A stretch of 64,000 bases of DNA from Setoptus koraiensis (GCA_048013815.1 CM106586.1:18414001-18478000), one strand, 5' to 3'; numbered from the stretch's first letter, positions 35,926-50,199 are shown. Notes: generated by a model not told the origin, from the sequence alone. Numbers and translations are program-made.

Positions 35926-37060
35926 GCACAATTTCCAATTTCGTTCGCTTGACCGCTTGTGAGCGCGCGGGCGCCGCACGGTCCGGCGGGCACAGCGGCA
36001 CACGGGACGCCGACGCTGGCACAGCGACTCGCGGGACGGCGACGCGGGCACAGCGACTCGCGGGACGGCGACAGGGCAAACGCGACGGCAAACAGCAACA
36101 GGTTCGCTGATGACGAGAGATTAGCCTCGAGTCACGCGGGCCGGTCAGCTAATGATCCGCGCTTATTAATAAAAAGAGAAACACGAATAATAATAATAAC
36201 AATAATAATAATCTTGTTATAATATCGCCAGCACCAATGAGTTAATTGTCGCTGTTGTTGTGCCATCTGCGCTCGCTTGCCAGCGTTTGCCAGATCTGTT
36301 TCGGTTGATATGTGAGCCGGCCCGAGTGAGTTGTTTGGCCCGCTCCAATCAACCGACCGACAGATATCAACTGACCGGGCAGCCCGAGATATCATCGCTG
36401 ACTTGTGAGCGGCCGGCTAAACGGCTCACTCGACTCGCTTGCCAAATTATCAATGGCTAGCCAAATAATCAATGGCTGGCCATTTAAAGCAACAACTCTC
36501 GCTATGTCAGCTGGCCAGCACTCTTTATTAGCAACTTGCAACTTGCATATGTGCTGCTTATATCGTATTATGCAACTCGAACGGGACACGGCGCACGGAG
36601 GCACCATTAGAGGGCATCGCACAGCCGATATAACGGGCCGCCGTCCGGTCAGCGAGCCAAACAGAAGCCGCGCGATAGCTGTGAGATCTGGCCAGAGATA
36701 TTAATGACATTTAATAATTAGCGTCCATTATGTCCGTTATTGCTCGCTCGCTCTCTCTTGCTGCCACCGGCTGTTAATAATAACATCATCTCGCTGTCCG
36801 CCGACTGGCATCAACTTGCACTTGGCACTTGCGATGCCTGCCAAGACCGACCGCTCGCCGTCTCGCCGGCCACTGGCCAGTGCGCCCGTTCAACGCAACA
36901 AACTCACCTGTCTAACGCAACAAGCTCACCTGTGTAAACCTGCGCAATCGTGGTGCCCGGCGCTGAAGCTGGCTCGGCCGAATGCTGCCGTATTATGCGC
37001 ATCAGCTAATATTGACGCCAATTGGAGCGGGCCACGATGATTGGCGATCACAATCTTCAG

Positions 37061-37140
37061 TCAGCTGATACATGATGACACAAATCAGCTGATACACGAT
37101 GACACACGTCAGCTGATACACGATGACACACGTCAGCTGA
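37061..37140. repeat. 24-bp tandem repeat, 3 copies
   Basis: Unit cagctgatacacgatgacac + acgt; contains the palindrome CAGCTG. Confidence 0.93.
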
Positions 37141-37839
37141 CTGTGAGACATATCGGCTCGATCGGGCCGACTCGACAACGACACTCTGCAATATTCTCCA
37201 ATGTGACTCTGAACCGCGCACCCCCAACAAGAGCCCCACTCGAGATGACAACATACCCAGTGGGTATAATATTGCCGGCCCAGCGATGGCGGTACCAGTC
37301 GAGTTTGCCGAGGTCCAATGATGGCCAATGTCTAGAGAGCGGCAACTCTCTGTCACTGGACCATTGCTTGGCGCCATTACTGTTGGCTGCAATTTCTCGC
37401 CGGTGCCCAAAGCGACCGATACGGCAAGCCGATGCGGGCCGGCAGTCTACCGCCGCCGCCGCCAGTCTACCGGGCTCGGCGCAAAAGATGGCGCCACCGG
37501 CGACACTGACCAGTGGTCATGGCTGCTGGCAACTGTTGTTGTATCAATCGATGTTTGCCCATGTTTGTTTACACAGGCCAGCGTGTGTTGTGATTTGGTC
37601 AAATTTGACCAACGAGTCTCATTTCGGCCAACGAGTCGCAATTCGGCCAAAGAGTGTCGAGGTGTCTGATTAAAGGAGATTAATGGACATGCCAGCAACT
37701 GGTGAATTGCAACTGACAATTCGTTTGTTTGTTTAAGCGGGGCGCTGTTGTCGCCGGCACCAGCGACGATGTCTGCCATTGATTCACGTTGCTGTTTCAT
37801 TTCGTCTCGTCAGTTGTCGGCCACGGAGACGGGCGAACA

Positions 37840-37935
37840 TTCGCTCATTCGAATATTCGATTATTCGAACGTTCGAGCATTCGATTATTCGAGCGTTCGA
37901 GCATTCGATTATTCGAGCGTTCGAATATTCGATTG
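37840..37935. repeat. About 24-bp TTCGA/ATTCG tandem repeat
   Basis: Units of gcattcgattattcgagc with gttcga joints; built from short palindromes (ttcgaa). Confidence 0.9.
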
Positions 37936-38319
37936 AGTGTTCGATGGGAGACAATGCCGCGTCGAACGGCCACTCGGCGACACAGAACAAACACACAGGT
38001 CGCACAGGTAAATATAACTGGTGGCCCAGTTGAACTTTGACCACGCGCATTGTCCCTCGGTCGGCCTGCGCTGACCGCTAGGCGGCCCGTTGATGCCGTC
38101 GAGTCTGGCGCGCCATTGGCACTGGCTCACAACTGTCACTGGCGGCTCTCGCAGCGTCGGTGGTGCAACGAAGGGGATCAAAGAACTCGACGAGTGGCTT
38201 CGATGGCACCTCCAATCGAACACACACACACACACGACGGCTCGAATCGATACACACTAGACATCGGTCAGAGACGCTCGCTATCAAACTTTCATTATTC
38301 GAGCTTCAAGAGAAAGGCC

Positions 38320-38355
38320 GAGAAACGGACAGTCGGCGGAGACTGTCCGTTTCTC
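38320..38355. repeat. Inverted repeat, 15-bp perfect arms, 6-bp spacer
   Basis: gagaaacggacagtc, ggcgga, gactgtccgtttctc; all 15 pairs were checked. Confidence 0.95.
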
Positions 38356-40295
38356 AGCGACAGAGCGACCGACGGAGACAGTTCTCACAGGCACTTTGGC
38401 GCTTGCGAACGCGTCGTGAGCTGACATCGTCATTATGGTGGCCGCGTCGACGTTGCTGCCCGACGAATCGGTTGCGAACGGCGCAAATCCGCGGCCAATT
38501 CGCGGCCAACTCAACAAAACATAACAGAACTAATCCCTGGCCGGCGCGACGAGGGAGCCCTTCGAAATTGCGAGCTCCAGTTCGAGGCTCCATGTCGAAC
38601 TTCAAATTCGAACGGGCGACCGCTCGCAGCCGATTCGAGCCGCTGGCGCTCGAATTGACCGAAGCGGCTGCCGCTGTCGCCGTTGCAACGGGCGCAGTTG
38701 GCCGGTTGCGCAACAATGTGGCCGAAGGCAGCGTGATGCGCCCAATGTGGACCATTTCGAATTTCGAACGCCCGCTGCCGTTCGAAATTTCGAGTCGAAA
38801 TTTCGGATTCGAGTCGAAGTTTCGGATTCGAGTCGAAATTTCGGATTCGAGTTCGAAATGCGAGCTCAAACTCGAGTTCGAAATTCGACTTGCAAATTCG
38901 GCGTCGATTGCGAGTTGGAACTTGCAGCTTGGACCGTGTGTCGCGAATTCTGCACAGAATGACGGCCGACAGAGATGCGACCACAACAATGCAGACACTC
39001 GCACCGGCCACACACTCAGTCGACATCGAGCGGGCATCGGGCGAGCTCAGGTGAGCTCAGGTGAGAGCGAGATGCGGATTTAGGTCAGCTCGACGCCGCT
39101 TCGGTCGGGCTTCGGTCGGGCTCCGTTCGAGCGTCGCATGGGCCATGAGTCAAGGCGTCGGCCGGCACCATGAGACACCGTGACGGACCATGACAGACGA
39201 GATGCCATTGACACTTGCGGCGGCTCAGGTGCCGCGGTGGGTCGCCAACACTTTCGGACGCAAACGTAAAATATTGCTTGTCAACGTGGGCAACGGTGCT
39301 CTGCTTTCGCGGTCGGGCTGCCGAGATTACGCAAGCGCTACTACGCCCACTACGCGAGAACGGCCCGCATAATCGCCGCCGCAGACAAAAGCCGCCGGTT
39401 GGCTGTCGATCGGGCGCAAACAAACAGGCCAACGGCGGCAGGGGAAAGTTGGTCCAGCGACGCTAGATCGGGCCACACTGGAGCGGGCGACGCGAGAACG
39501 GGCGCGACGCGGTAACGGGTGACGCGGGAACTGGCGGGCCGGCCCGAAAGCGAGTCGGCATGCGCGGAGTTGTGTGTCATCAATCATGGCGAACGGCGAC
39601 TCCGTGGCCGGCGGACGCGGTCGCCATAACTGGCGCAAAAACTGTTGCTCGCATGCGGTCGGCCCGACAGTGTTATGCAACAGACAGTGCACGGTGTGCC
39701 ATATGCACGCTCGCCGCGCCGCTCGGCCAAGATCGGGCCGCTCGCGGCGACCAAACTCGAGCATCGAGATAAAATCGCCGGCCCACGTTGCCGGCCAGAC
39801 AGGCGGCACGGACCGCCCGATGGGACCGTAATTTCGCCCGCGAGCGTGCATTTCTCTTATTTATCTGTTTACTGTGTGCTGTTTGACGCAAATGGCAGCC
39901 AACGGCGACTCGGGCCGGCCGGCTGGCCGGCCATGTCGACCGCAACAGTCGGACCGGCGAGCGCTGGGCACGTATGACTCAAACGGTATGAGCGCACAAG
40001 AGCATAAATGAACCGAAGTTTCGACGAAGTATCGACTCCCGTAAAGTCCGTTAAATGGCCGCTGCGAGAAGATTTGCGCTCGGGCGCCTTCGCGGGATTA
40101 TGAGCTCTGTCGAGACGAATTCTCGAGGATTTTCGTGCATTGCCGTGCGTTATCGCGAATTGGCGTGCATTGTCGGCGCCGCGAACGGCCAATTTCTATT
40201 TGAAAAAAATCCTGCGTTTGCCCAAAAATCTGCGCAACTGTCCAGCATGAGTTATTAATTTTGTTTGTTTGTATTGCGTATTCTCGTCCAACAGT

Positions 40296-40435
40296 GAAAA
40301 GTGTTCCACACAACGGACTCAGGCCACTCGGACAGTGGCCAAATGGAGCAAAAACTGGCCAGCAACGACCATTGAAATGTGCGCCAACGGAAGGCCGGCA
40401 AGTATCGCACACCGAGCACCGAGACACGGGACACA
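40296..40435 (+). CDS. Splice-flanked open segment (candidate exon)
   Basis: A good acceptor (ttgtattgcgtattctcg then tccaacag|) precedes an open segment closed by CGCAAG|GTGAGG. In the phase-1 frame it reads EKCSTQRTQATRTVAKWSKN and on through EMCANGRPASI to HGTHRK. The phase-2 frame and a minus-strand frame are open too, so the reading cannot be settled. No family recognised. Confidence 0.15.
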
Positions 40436-40652
40436 TCGCAAGGTGAGGCATTACGATTACTATTATTATTATTATGACGGCTGGATAAACAGATTCCACG
40501 ACTCGTAGAGACAGCGATAATGGATGGGCCAGCTGATGGATCGGCCCTAACTGTGAAAGTGATCCAACGAGCTACCTGTGCCAACTGAGCGGCTGCCACA
40601 GCTGGTGTGAGCGTTGCCAAATGTAACGTTATATATAAACATAAACGTTGGC

Positions 40653-40713
40653 GAGACAGTAAATATAAACGAGACAGTAAATACAAACGAGACAGTAAAT
40701 ATAAACGAGACAG
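40653..40713. repeat. 18-bp tandem repeat, 3-4 copies
   Basis: Unit gagacagtaaatataaac. Confidence 0.95.
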
Positions 40714-41327
40714 TGTTGCGCAACAGTGTTGTTGCCGTTGTTGCCGTTGCCGTGGTTGCTGTTGTTGCTGTTGCCGTGGTTGGCGTTGTTGTTGTGATTG
40801 TTTGCTGGCGTACCTGAGAATGCTGTTGCGCTGACCTATTGCGCATTATTGCGTAATATTGCATAATATCGCGCATTATTGCGCATTATTGCCTATTGCG
40901 TTGCCCTGACGTGAACGACTCACGCTCACAATGCGCGACTCATCATCAATCAAGCCAATTAAGCGTTCGGCCACATTCCATTGCGCTGACCACTGGTCGC
41001 CCCATCAGCGCAAACAAACGCTCGAGCAAACGGACTAACGAACGGACCAGCGAACGGCCTACGAACGGACCAGCGAACGGCCTACGAACGGACAAGCAAA
41101 CGGACCAACAAACGGACAGCCAGTTCAGCGACACAACCAACAATCAGCGAAAGTGAGATTTGCCCATGCGGCCCCTGGCGGCCGTTTGTGGTGTCTGTGG
41201 GCACAAACAATTGTGAGACACGTTAATTAGATCATGGCTGTTTGACGGGCGCCCGTCACTCGCTAATGAGTGGCTGCTGGTGCCGCAAGTGGCCGCCGCC
41301 AGTCAATCACGTTGGCCCGACTGTGCA

Positions 41328-41354
41328 ATAATGAGCTCGATGTGAGCTCATTAT
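41328..41354. repeat. Inverted repeat, 11-bp perfect arms
   Basis: ataatgagctc and gagctcattat with a 5-bp spacer. It is followed by two copies of cgcacaggtgaatcgcacat. Confidence 0.88.
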
Positions 41355-41619
41355 CGCACAGGTGAATCGCACATATCGCACAGGTGAATCGCACATATTG
41401 CACGGGTGATACAATGTATAGAATGATTGTACCGTTGTCATGATACAATCATGCAATGCTGAATGAATCGTGACCCCAGCGCCAGTGACAAACCGGCACA
41501 GCGACGTCTCAATTAGACAATTAGGCAATCTCGGCACAGTTTGTAATGGCGACTTTCATATGCCAACAATTGTGAGACACAACATATGCGCTGTATGCCG
41601 TGCAAGTGTGTCTATCAGA

Positions 41620-41670
41620 CTCTGACAGTCAGACTCTGACAATCAGACTCTGACAATCAGACTCTGACAA
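41620..41670. repeat. 14-bp tandem repeat, 4 copies
   Basis: Unit cagactctgacaat. Confidence 0.93.
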
Positions 41671-43763
41671 CCAAAGAGAGATTGATTGCCGCTTGAGGGA
41701 TATACACTGAGAGTTCGAGACGCACACGTAATGGGATAAATACGTATAAAACTGTGCGGATATGTGTGTATTTGTATGCAACTGTGCGGATATTTGTATG
41801 CATTTGCACATGCACGCATAATAGGGCGACGTGTGTATTATCTCTTTAGGCTTGATTGATTGATTGCTGCCTCGTCAAATGTGAGCGGCGCCAAATCGGG
41901 CGAATCGGCCGAACAACAGTTCGGGCCCATCGAAGGCGCCCGCAACGAGCTGCAACAAGCGGCAGCAAGCGGCAACGAGCGGCAACGAGCGGCAACGAGC
42001 GGCAACAAGCTGTTCCGATACAGCGGACAGGTGAATTACGGCCGCATGATGATCGTTTTGCTAATTAGAGTGGCCGTTGTTTGTTTGTTGCTTGTTGCTG
42101 GGAGTGATTCGAGTTCATTAGCGAGCGAGCGGATCGTGTGCAACGAGCCACAAAGGCCGCCAATCGCAAGCGCTGTCAGTTCAACTTGGGGCTCACTTTC
42201 TATGGGCTCACTTTCTATTAACGGCCGTTTCCTATGGCCGACAGTTTATCCGTGACCATCTCTCACTGTTGTGAGCGAGCAACAATTAAAAAGCCATAAT
42301 GCCAGCCGGCCCGAGCACACACACACACACAAGCACGCCGACCGTTGGCAAGCCACTGTTAGCGACCGACTGCCGGTGACTTACCGTCGGCGACTCACCC
42401 CTGCCGGCTAACACCGGCGTCAGCCAAACACAAGCTGGCTGAAAAAGCAAAAGTTTATCGCGGGCCATCCCATTTATCCGATCGCGCTCCGTCTCATTCA
42501 ATCCCGACTGTGGATCCCGACAGTCGAGCTGACAGTCGCCGGGCCGCTGCGGGCCGGCCCGCCACTGTCAGCTGGCCCACTGAACCGGCCGCACTGACCG
42601 ACTGAGCCGGGCCAGCCGAAACTGTATCACGGACAATATCGTTAATTAATTAATCATAATTCACCAACCGTCGGTCGGTTGTTTGTTTTGTGTTGTGTTG
42701 TTGCGGCTGGCAGCGTCGCTCCGTGTGCCTCGCAAACTGTGAGCCGCAATCCGGTCACTTTTTGTCCGCTCCGACAAACAGCCGGCCCGGCAGCCGGCAG
42801 CCAGTGCAAACAGATGATAATTCGCTCGCAACGACGCAAGCTCGCCAGCCAAACGAGGAAACGTCCGGCGAGCCAAGATTGATTGCGCGGATGGGCAAAC
42901 AAAGCGAGCGCGGCCCGAGCGAAATTGTTATTTTAATTTCGATTTTAATTTAAATTAACCAGACATTGATTGCTGCGTAACCTTTCAGTTGCGCCGTTGC
43001 ACCTTTAATTGATTGATTAGCCGTTGCCGGGCCGCCATTTACCACTCGATTGTCTAGCTGTCCGGCCGTCGGCCGGCGGCCGGCGAGCTTGTCTTGTCAG
43101 TTGGCCGCTCACTGCCAACTGTTGCCGCCAGCAACAGGTGCCGTTATTACATCTGACCATATATATTTGTTATATTATATTGTTTATTGTACAATAATGT
43201 GTCCGACGGTTATGCGGCAGCGCCTGGCGGCCGTTGGCCGCACTACACATGAGAAAGTTTATTGTGCTCTTTATTGCGCACACTGTTTATAACATCGGAT
43301 GCCACAACTATGTCCGCAATTGGTCCGCTAAATGGCCGCCCGTGTCGCTGCAAATGCAAATTTAGTGCTAGCAACGCTACTCGCCACTGTCACCCGCAAT
43401 CACCGGTCGCCGCGAGCTTGTCGCCACCGACGTCAGCTGACGATGGCCACGCCGATCAGCTGACGATGGCCACGCCGATCAGCTGACGATGACGCTGGTC
43501 AGCTGACGATGACGCTGGTCAGCCGGTGATGGACACGCTGACAGGTGATGTGGCGAGCGGTCATCATGTATCAATTAGAAATTAGACATTGCAGATTAGA
43601 CCGCATCGGCGGCGTTTAGGGTATTCGCGCATCAGGGCAATATTCGGGCTTTGCGTATGCGGCTCTGCCGACTTGGAGCCGATAATTATCTCGCAATTCC
43701 GTCTGCAGCGGCCGTCTCGGCTGGCGCCCAAGTGCTCGTAAATGGTCTGCTATCTGGTGGCTC

Positions 43764-43803
43764 GAATATCGGCGTGTCGCTTCGAAACGACACGCCGATA
43801 TTC
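43764..43803. repeat. Inverted repeat, 16-bp perfect arms, 8-bp spacer
   Basis: gaatatcggcgtgtcg, cttcgaaa, and the exact complement. Confidence 0.94.
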
Positions 43804-46673
43804 ATTTGATACACTGTTGTTTTGGGCGGCTCATGCGCCATCATTACGCGCACCGTAATCACTCTTGTTTTCGGTGGAGCTGTCCAGCGAACGGTGCAAC
43901 TTGCACGGTGCAAGATGATGCAGGCTGCACCGCGGATAATTATGATGTGATCAAACTCGCGCCACCCAATTATGATAATGATCGCCGAGAGGGCGTGCAA
44001 CAAGTGCAATCTGCGTGCACTCTGCCGCTCACTGTCCGCGGGCCCGACTCTCTCTGCTGGGCGCTGTCCTGCCCGCTGCACCGACCGACCGCAGCACCGA
44101 CCGACCGCTGCACCGACCGGCCAACGGAGCCTGCACCAGGTGCCTGGTGCGGCTCGGCCGAGTGTGAATCGGAGCGTCCAACAGGTGCACAACAATGGCA
44201 ACAACAGCAGCACACAACAGCAGCAACAACAACAACAACAGCAACAACAACGGCACACAACAACGGTACATAACAACAGGTTGCCGCGGCACGCACCGGC
44301 TCCGTTTGCACCCGACCCACTCTCGTCGGGCCATCGGGCCGGCTCTTGCGGGCGGCCGGTCGCGCGTTGCTCGCATGATGCGGGCCGCATCCCGGCACAG
44401 CACGTACGGCACTGCTGGCATACCCACGCACACGACAATGCATTCAGCGGTAAGCGAACAATCGGGTCGAAGCCAACACTCGCGGGCCGTTTTGCGAATT
44501 CCGCACCGTTGTGGGTTTTGCTCGCAACTTGACCGTAACTCGCGGCGCGGCGCGGTCCGCTCCGCACAATCGGCCCGTGCGTGCCGCTCACAATTGGGCG
44601 CCACTTGGCCAGTTGGCGTGCCACAACGACAACTACAACTACAACTACAACATGGACACGATTTGTTGCAGTTGCGGTAGATGCAGTTGTGCCAGACGTG
44701 TAGTTGTGGTGTGCGATTGTAGTTGCGGTGGTTGCCGTCGTTGCGATTGTTGTGCCGGCCAGTCGATAATGGCCAACAGCGGCCATTATCGGCTGGCGCA
44801 CACTGACCATTATAATCTGGGAACGCCAATACCAGCGGCCATTACAGGCCTTGCACCGTTATTGTGTGCTGGCCGTCGGTGCAGCCACTGGTGCCGATGC
44901 GGCCAGTGGTGCTGATGCGGCCAGTGGTGCAGCACCATGTTATTGGCAACGGAGCATGTTATAAGCGCACCGAGCAATAGGTATTAAATATATATGCTGG
45001 CGCTGAGCCACTCTGAGCCATCACGGCCTGCACCAGCGACTGGCAGCGAGGGAGCATCAGTGCACCGCGGTGCATGGCGGTGCAGCCGGGCGGTGCGGGC
45101 GAGAGGCTCGTTTTCTTTGCTTTAGGCGCGTTCTCGTCGGATTTGCGCGTGCATGACAGAATGCGTGCCGTTCTCATCGTCGTCTGTCATTATTATCATC
45201 GTTGTTGTTGTCGTCGTTGTTGCTGTTGTTGCCGCTGTTGTTGCTGGCGATGTTGTTGTTGCTGTTTTCGTGTTGTTGTTGCTGTCGTTGGCGATGTTGT
45301 TGCCGTTGGTGCGTCTCTGGCTGTCGATCGCCGGCCCGCAATGGGCAGTTCCAGCCGACCACTGGTCACTGCTGGCTCGTCCCGAGCCGACTGGCCAGTG
45401 CGCTGTCCGAGGCCGGTGCATGGGCGCAGTTTGGCTGCAGTCCGGCCGCAGTCTGGCCGCGGTTCTGGCGCAGTTCAGCCGCGGTTTACCCGCGGTTTGG
45501 CCGCAGTCGACATCGGACACAATGGAGTTGTCCGCCGTGTCCGCTCGACGGCGAGGCTCGCTATTGCTACGGCGCGACATATCGCCGATTGTCAATCAGT
45601 GGCCGCGGGTCAGTTCATCGACCGTGGACCGTGCAGTGGCAACCGTCGAGTGGCGAGTATCGACAGCGAGGCTCGAGTGGGCCGGTCTGGTGTCACCGTG
45701 AAAATCTCGTGCCGATTAGTGGACTGGCGCTCGGCGACAAATTGGCCGATTAAGCCGACGAGATTCGCCTGATTGGAGATACGTTGCCGGTGGATAAGGT
45801 ATCGTGGATCGGTCAACGGCGTCGGTCAGGTCTGGTGGCGGTTTGGTCCGCCAACGGTGCCCACTGCGAGCCTGGCCCTGAAAATCTCTGTCCGCTCCTT
45901 ACCTGTCGACCTGGCCAACTGGCTCAACGGCGGATAATCCGCTGTCCGGCGCAAACCGCGAAATCTGGCCGAATCTGGCCCGTTGAACAAACAAGCGCGC
46001 GGGCTCGGCGGAGCCGCAGCGTCGCTCTGTCAGGGCGGCTCTCCTATTTAGCATATATAGCACACAGCATATAGTAGTGTAATAATAATATTTAGCGTGT
46101 CCCGTTATGCTGGCCACCGGATTACGGAGACTGGATTGTGCGGCAAGTTCAAGTTTGCGGTGGCGGCGCATATTGTTGTGATAGATTCAGCCGATGATTA
46201 TCTATTTAAATGCTGCTCGGCTGCTCTCATTTCCTCGTTGTTGTCAAATGCGAACGCTCGGCCGGCCAAACGCTCAGTTGGGTTGCCGGCAGCGGCGCCG
46301 GCCATAGTGTTGTGTCGCCGGTGGCGGCCGCAACTGGTCGCCGGACGCCCCCGCTAAAGTTGGCTCGCTCAGGTGAACGCTCAACGGGCGTCTCGATTGT
46401 GTCCCATGTTGGCGATAATTATAATCGCATCAGTCGAGCACACACATCCGAATGTGTTAGCCAGTAGACAGTGAGACGTTTGATTTTGTTTCGAATTGCT
46501 GGCGCTCGAGCGTCGCCGTCGACTCTCGCCGTGCCCAGTTCCTGGATCGGGCGCGCAACGAAAACAATATTAATAGCAACGGTATTAATGGCGAATCGGC
46601 GGCCGCCGGCGAGCGAGCGACAATTTGCGATTCACGAGCCGCTGACTGGCCACTTGCGCGTCTTGCCACAAGT

Positions 46674-46766
46674 GGCGCAAATCGCAAGAGTCGCACAAAT
46701 CGCAAGAGTCGCACAAATCGCAAGAGTCGCACAAATCGCAAAAGTTGCACAAATCGCAACTTTTGC
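46674..46766. repeat. 18-bp tandem repeat, about 5 copies
   Basis: Unit aaatcgcaagagtcgcac; reads Arg-Val-Ala-Gln-Ile-Ala. Confidence 0.95.
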
Positions 46767-47714
46767 GCACAAAGTGCAAAATTGCGAAAATTGCAACAGG
46801 TTGCGGCAGGCGACTCGCCAGCAGCCGCTCTAATCTCTGCCCATCGCCCCGTTTCCCTGTTCGCATTTATAATGTGATGAGCCGGCCGAGTCGTGCTGGC
46901 AACATGCGCCGAACGGCCATGCAAAATAGATGATGAGGCACAAATCAAGATCAAGTGGTTCGGCTGCCGGCTGGGCCATTAACGGTTCGACAGCAGGCCG
47001 AAGGAATTATCGCCAGTGCATTCGGACGGCGCACAGATCTCGCTCCAGATAATGGCCGCCGTTGAGCGGCGTGTGTCCCAATTTGAATATTTTGCTCATT
47101 AAATCGCTCGCACTTGTTGCCAACGTTCCAGCTAGTGTTAATGTTGCTGTTGTCAATCAATTGATTAAATGCTGCTGCCACTACGCCCAGGCCGCCCGAC
47201 AACCGATCTGGCCAGATCGGTCCAGATAAGCCGTCAGCTGGCCGAACCCGAGCCGGCCGGCCCGTCGCCCTGTCCCAAGTCGTGTCGTGGCCGCCGTGAG
47301 TGGCGCCGCTCGTGTGCACCGCTCGCAACAACTGGCACCTGTAACTGGCGACTTGGCGCACAAGTTGCGCAAGCCATGCAAATTCCCATTTCGGCTTCCT
47401 AATTCCAATTTCGCATTTCAAACCAATTAGTCGCAAGTGACGGCTGATTGGTCGCGATTCCCGTTTCGCTGGCCTCGTCATCGCAAACTGACCAACTGAT
47501 GACCAATTGCCCGTGCGATGACGGCCCGCGAAATTGCGCGCCCGACGCGGCCCACCGAAGCCCGTTGCCGTCCGTCGATGCCCGACCAAAACGTTTGCGC
47601 CACTGTTCGGGCCGGCCCGGCCCGGCCATCACGCAAGACCGCGCATATTATTATGAGTCTCGCAGCGCTCGTAGCGGAGGCGCATAAAACAGCACGCGCC
47701 ATTTTGTTTTTGTT

Positions 47715-47744
47715 TTGCAACAACAGCAACAGCAGCAACAACAA

Positions 47745-47784
<40 letters not shown>

Positions 47785-47840
47785 GACGACAACCACAACA
47801 ACGGCAACAACGGCAACGGCAACAACGGCAACAACGACGA
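47715..47840. repeat. CAGCAA and CGGCAA microsatellite
   Basis: Starts as caacag units and ends as cggcaacaa and gacgacgac units. Confidence 0.93.
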
Positions 47841-50137
47841 CGACGACGGGCCCATGTCAGCGGTTGTTGCCTGTTCTTTTATGGTCGCTTTGCGTTTTAT
47901 CGTCGCCCTCTGGCGTGCAGTTTCTGGCGCTGCTGCCGAACGCAACAGCGAAAATCCACTGCCATTTATCCACTGGATAGTATCCCATGCCCCAGTGTCC
48001 CGACTTGACCGCACTGGATAAAGCGCCGACGGGCCCCGCTCAGAGTGGCTCAAAGTGGCTCCGTTTGGCTCCGCTTGGTGGCTCTGCGGCCGCTCGCGGC
48101 ACAGCTTGACGCCCGGCCGGCTGTGCGGCGATTGACGCGCAGAGGGCGCCACCGGGCGGCCGGCAATTTCGAGCGGTGCCAGTTATCGCTTGACATCGAC
48201 AAGCGGCGCTTTCGCCGTTTCGCTCATTTGTCCCGTCGTTTGCCGTTGTTTTGCCGCATTTATGCCGCTTGTGGTGGTTTGGGCCACTTGCGAGCCGGCA
48301 AACGAGACCGAACCGGACCGGACCGAAGTGAAGCGAACAGCCCAAACGAGTGAACAGTGGAAAAGGCGAGCGAAACTCGTCAGATCCGACTGAAAGTGAA
48401 GTGAGATCTGCAAGCGAACGGCGCTCAACAGAGGCCATCGAGAGATTCGAGCCAATTGAATAGAGGCGCTGCTGAGATTGGCGGCGCCGAGCATGAAATA
48501 TTAATATTATTATACGTCCATCATGCCCGAACAAGAGCCGGCCAGGAACAATGAAATTGCGCGACATGCCAACAACAATAACGGTAGCGCCATTTGCGAC
48601 TGCATCAAGTGATGAAGTGGCGATGATAATGTTAATTAAATCATGACTTTTTAACCCAGAAGCGAGCACCAACCGCCAACAACAACAACGGCCAACAGCC
48701 GAATAAAGGAAGCATTTGCATATTGTGATCGACAAACGGCGACCATTGTTGTCCGGAGTCCGGACTCCGCACTCTGCACTCTGGAGTCATCTCATTTGAA
48801 TACGCGCGCGGCCAACTTGCACCCATTGTCCGTTGCCTTGTCGGATTATTTTGTTTTTCCGTTATTCCGCTATTGGCCTGTTCCGTGATCCCGTTGTCGG
48901 CTCCGAGATGCTTATTCGGCCGTTAGTTGTTCGCCAACGTTCGCATTGTATCACTTACGCTTTATCTGTCTGTTTGGGCCGGTCGGGCCAGCGAGCGCAA
49001 GCAGCGTCCAGTTTGTCAAGTTCACCCATTGCGAGCCGAGCGAAAGTCAAAAGTCGCCCAGCGCCCCTCCAGTGACACTGTCCGGTCCGGTCCGGCTGGC
49101 CAAAGGTTAGTCGGTGGCCCTGGCGCCGGGCGCCGTCGGCTGTCCGGCCCGTCGGCGAGCGGCACGACTCGGCCGCTCGCTCCGTCGCAAGCGGCGATCG
49201 GGTGCCGCTTCGAATGGCGGCCGGCAATATCGTGAGCCGGTCACAGTGCAGGCAGGCGAGCGCCACAACACTAAATTACGGGCGCGCTAAATACTCCAGC
49301 GGCTAGTGCACTCGGCACGGCCCGTTGGCGCGCTTGCCCGCACGACCGGCTGGCATCGGATCGCCGCGGCTGGCATCGGATCGCCGCGGCTCGCATCGGA
49401 TCGCATCGGATCGCACGGGCTCGCAGCGGCCCGACGGCCGACGCGTCGCCGACGACACCAACAAATTGCAAATTGAGTGGCAGCGGCGACAAGTGAAAGT
49501 CGCACTTGCAATTATAATTGGCACTGTGCGCCGACCGGCCCGAAGTGGAACAAATGAGACGGTGAGAAAGAGTCGTTAGTGCGGCTCGCAGCCACAGTTC
49601 CAATTACATCAATCATTCGCGGCCAACAACAGCAACAAATGATTAATTATCATCCCATTTAATCCCATCCTCTCCGGCAGAGTCGCTGTGGCGCTCGCGT
49701 TGCAAGCGGCCAAGCGGCGATCGCGCCTCGCGCCAACTGGCGCGATTTGCGCCAACCGGCGTGATTTGCGAGCCGACAGCCGGGCCATTGTTTCGGCGGG
49801 GCCCCGCTGTCACGAAGGTTCGCGCGCACTTGTGCGGCTTGTCGTATCTGTAAATGCATTTTGATGATTTCGGCAGCTACAGTGGCGCTGCAATTGCCGG
49901 GGAGCCTCATCGCCACAAGCAACCGCCAACTGATGCTGCCCGCTGACAAGTATAAATCCCCGACAAGTGCCCGACCAGTTGCACGCCTCGGGGATTTATC
50001 CGGCTCGAATGGAGGCACTGCAAAGGCAACGACAACGTTTGGTGGCGCGCAGGATAAATCCCCGGGCGCATGGTTTCAACGGGCCGACGGTGCGTGTGCT
50101 CGAGTGATCATTAGCGATGTCGAAATCAGTTTATTAG

Positions 50138-50199
<62 letters not shown>

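Larger units (their letters stand above)
33115..43763. other. Non-coding block
   Basis: No gene beyond the weak candidates at 34350 and 40296. Long open frames at 38160-39083 are built on near-repeats of ttcggattcgagtcgaa and on GC-balanced DNA, so I do not call them. Arrays occur at 34107-34203, 34548-34584, 37061-37140, 37840-37935, 38790-38890, 40653-40713 and 41620-41670. Inverted repeats are at 35063-35103, 35874-35925, 38320-38355 and 41328-41354. Confidence 0.5.

Noticed and set aside
38160..39083. 307-codon + strand open frame
   Set aside because: Composition is repetitive (ttcggattcgagtcgaa copies), two antisense frames are equally long, and no motif is recognised.
43686..44829. Overlapping frames of 374 and 266 codons on the minus strand and of 134-186 codons on the plus strand
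   Set aside because: Four frames are open together across CAG/CAA and GTT-type repeats; Cys and Leu runs are triplet slippage products.
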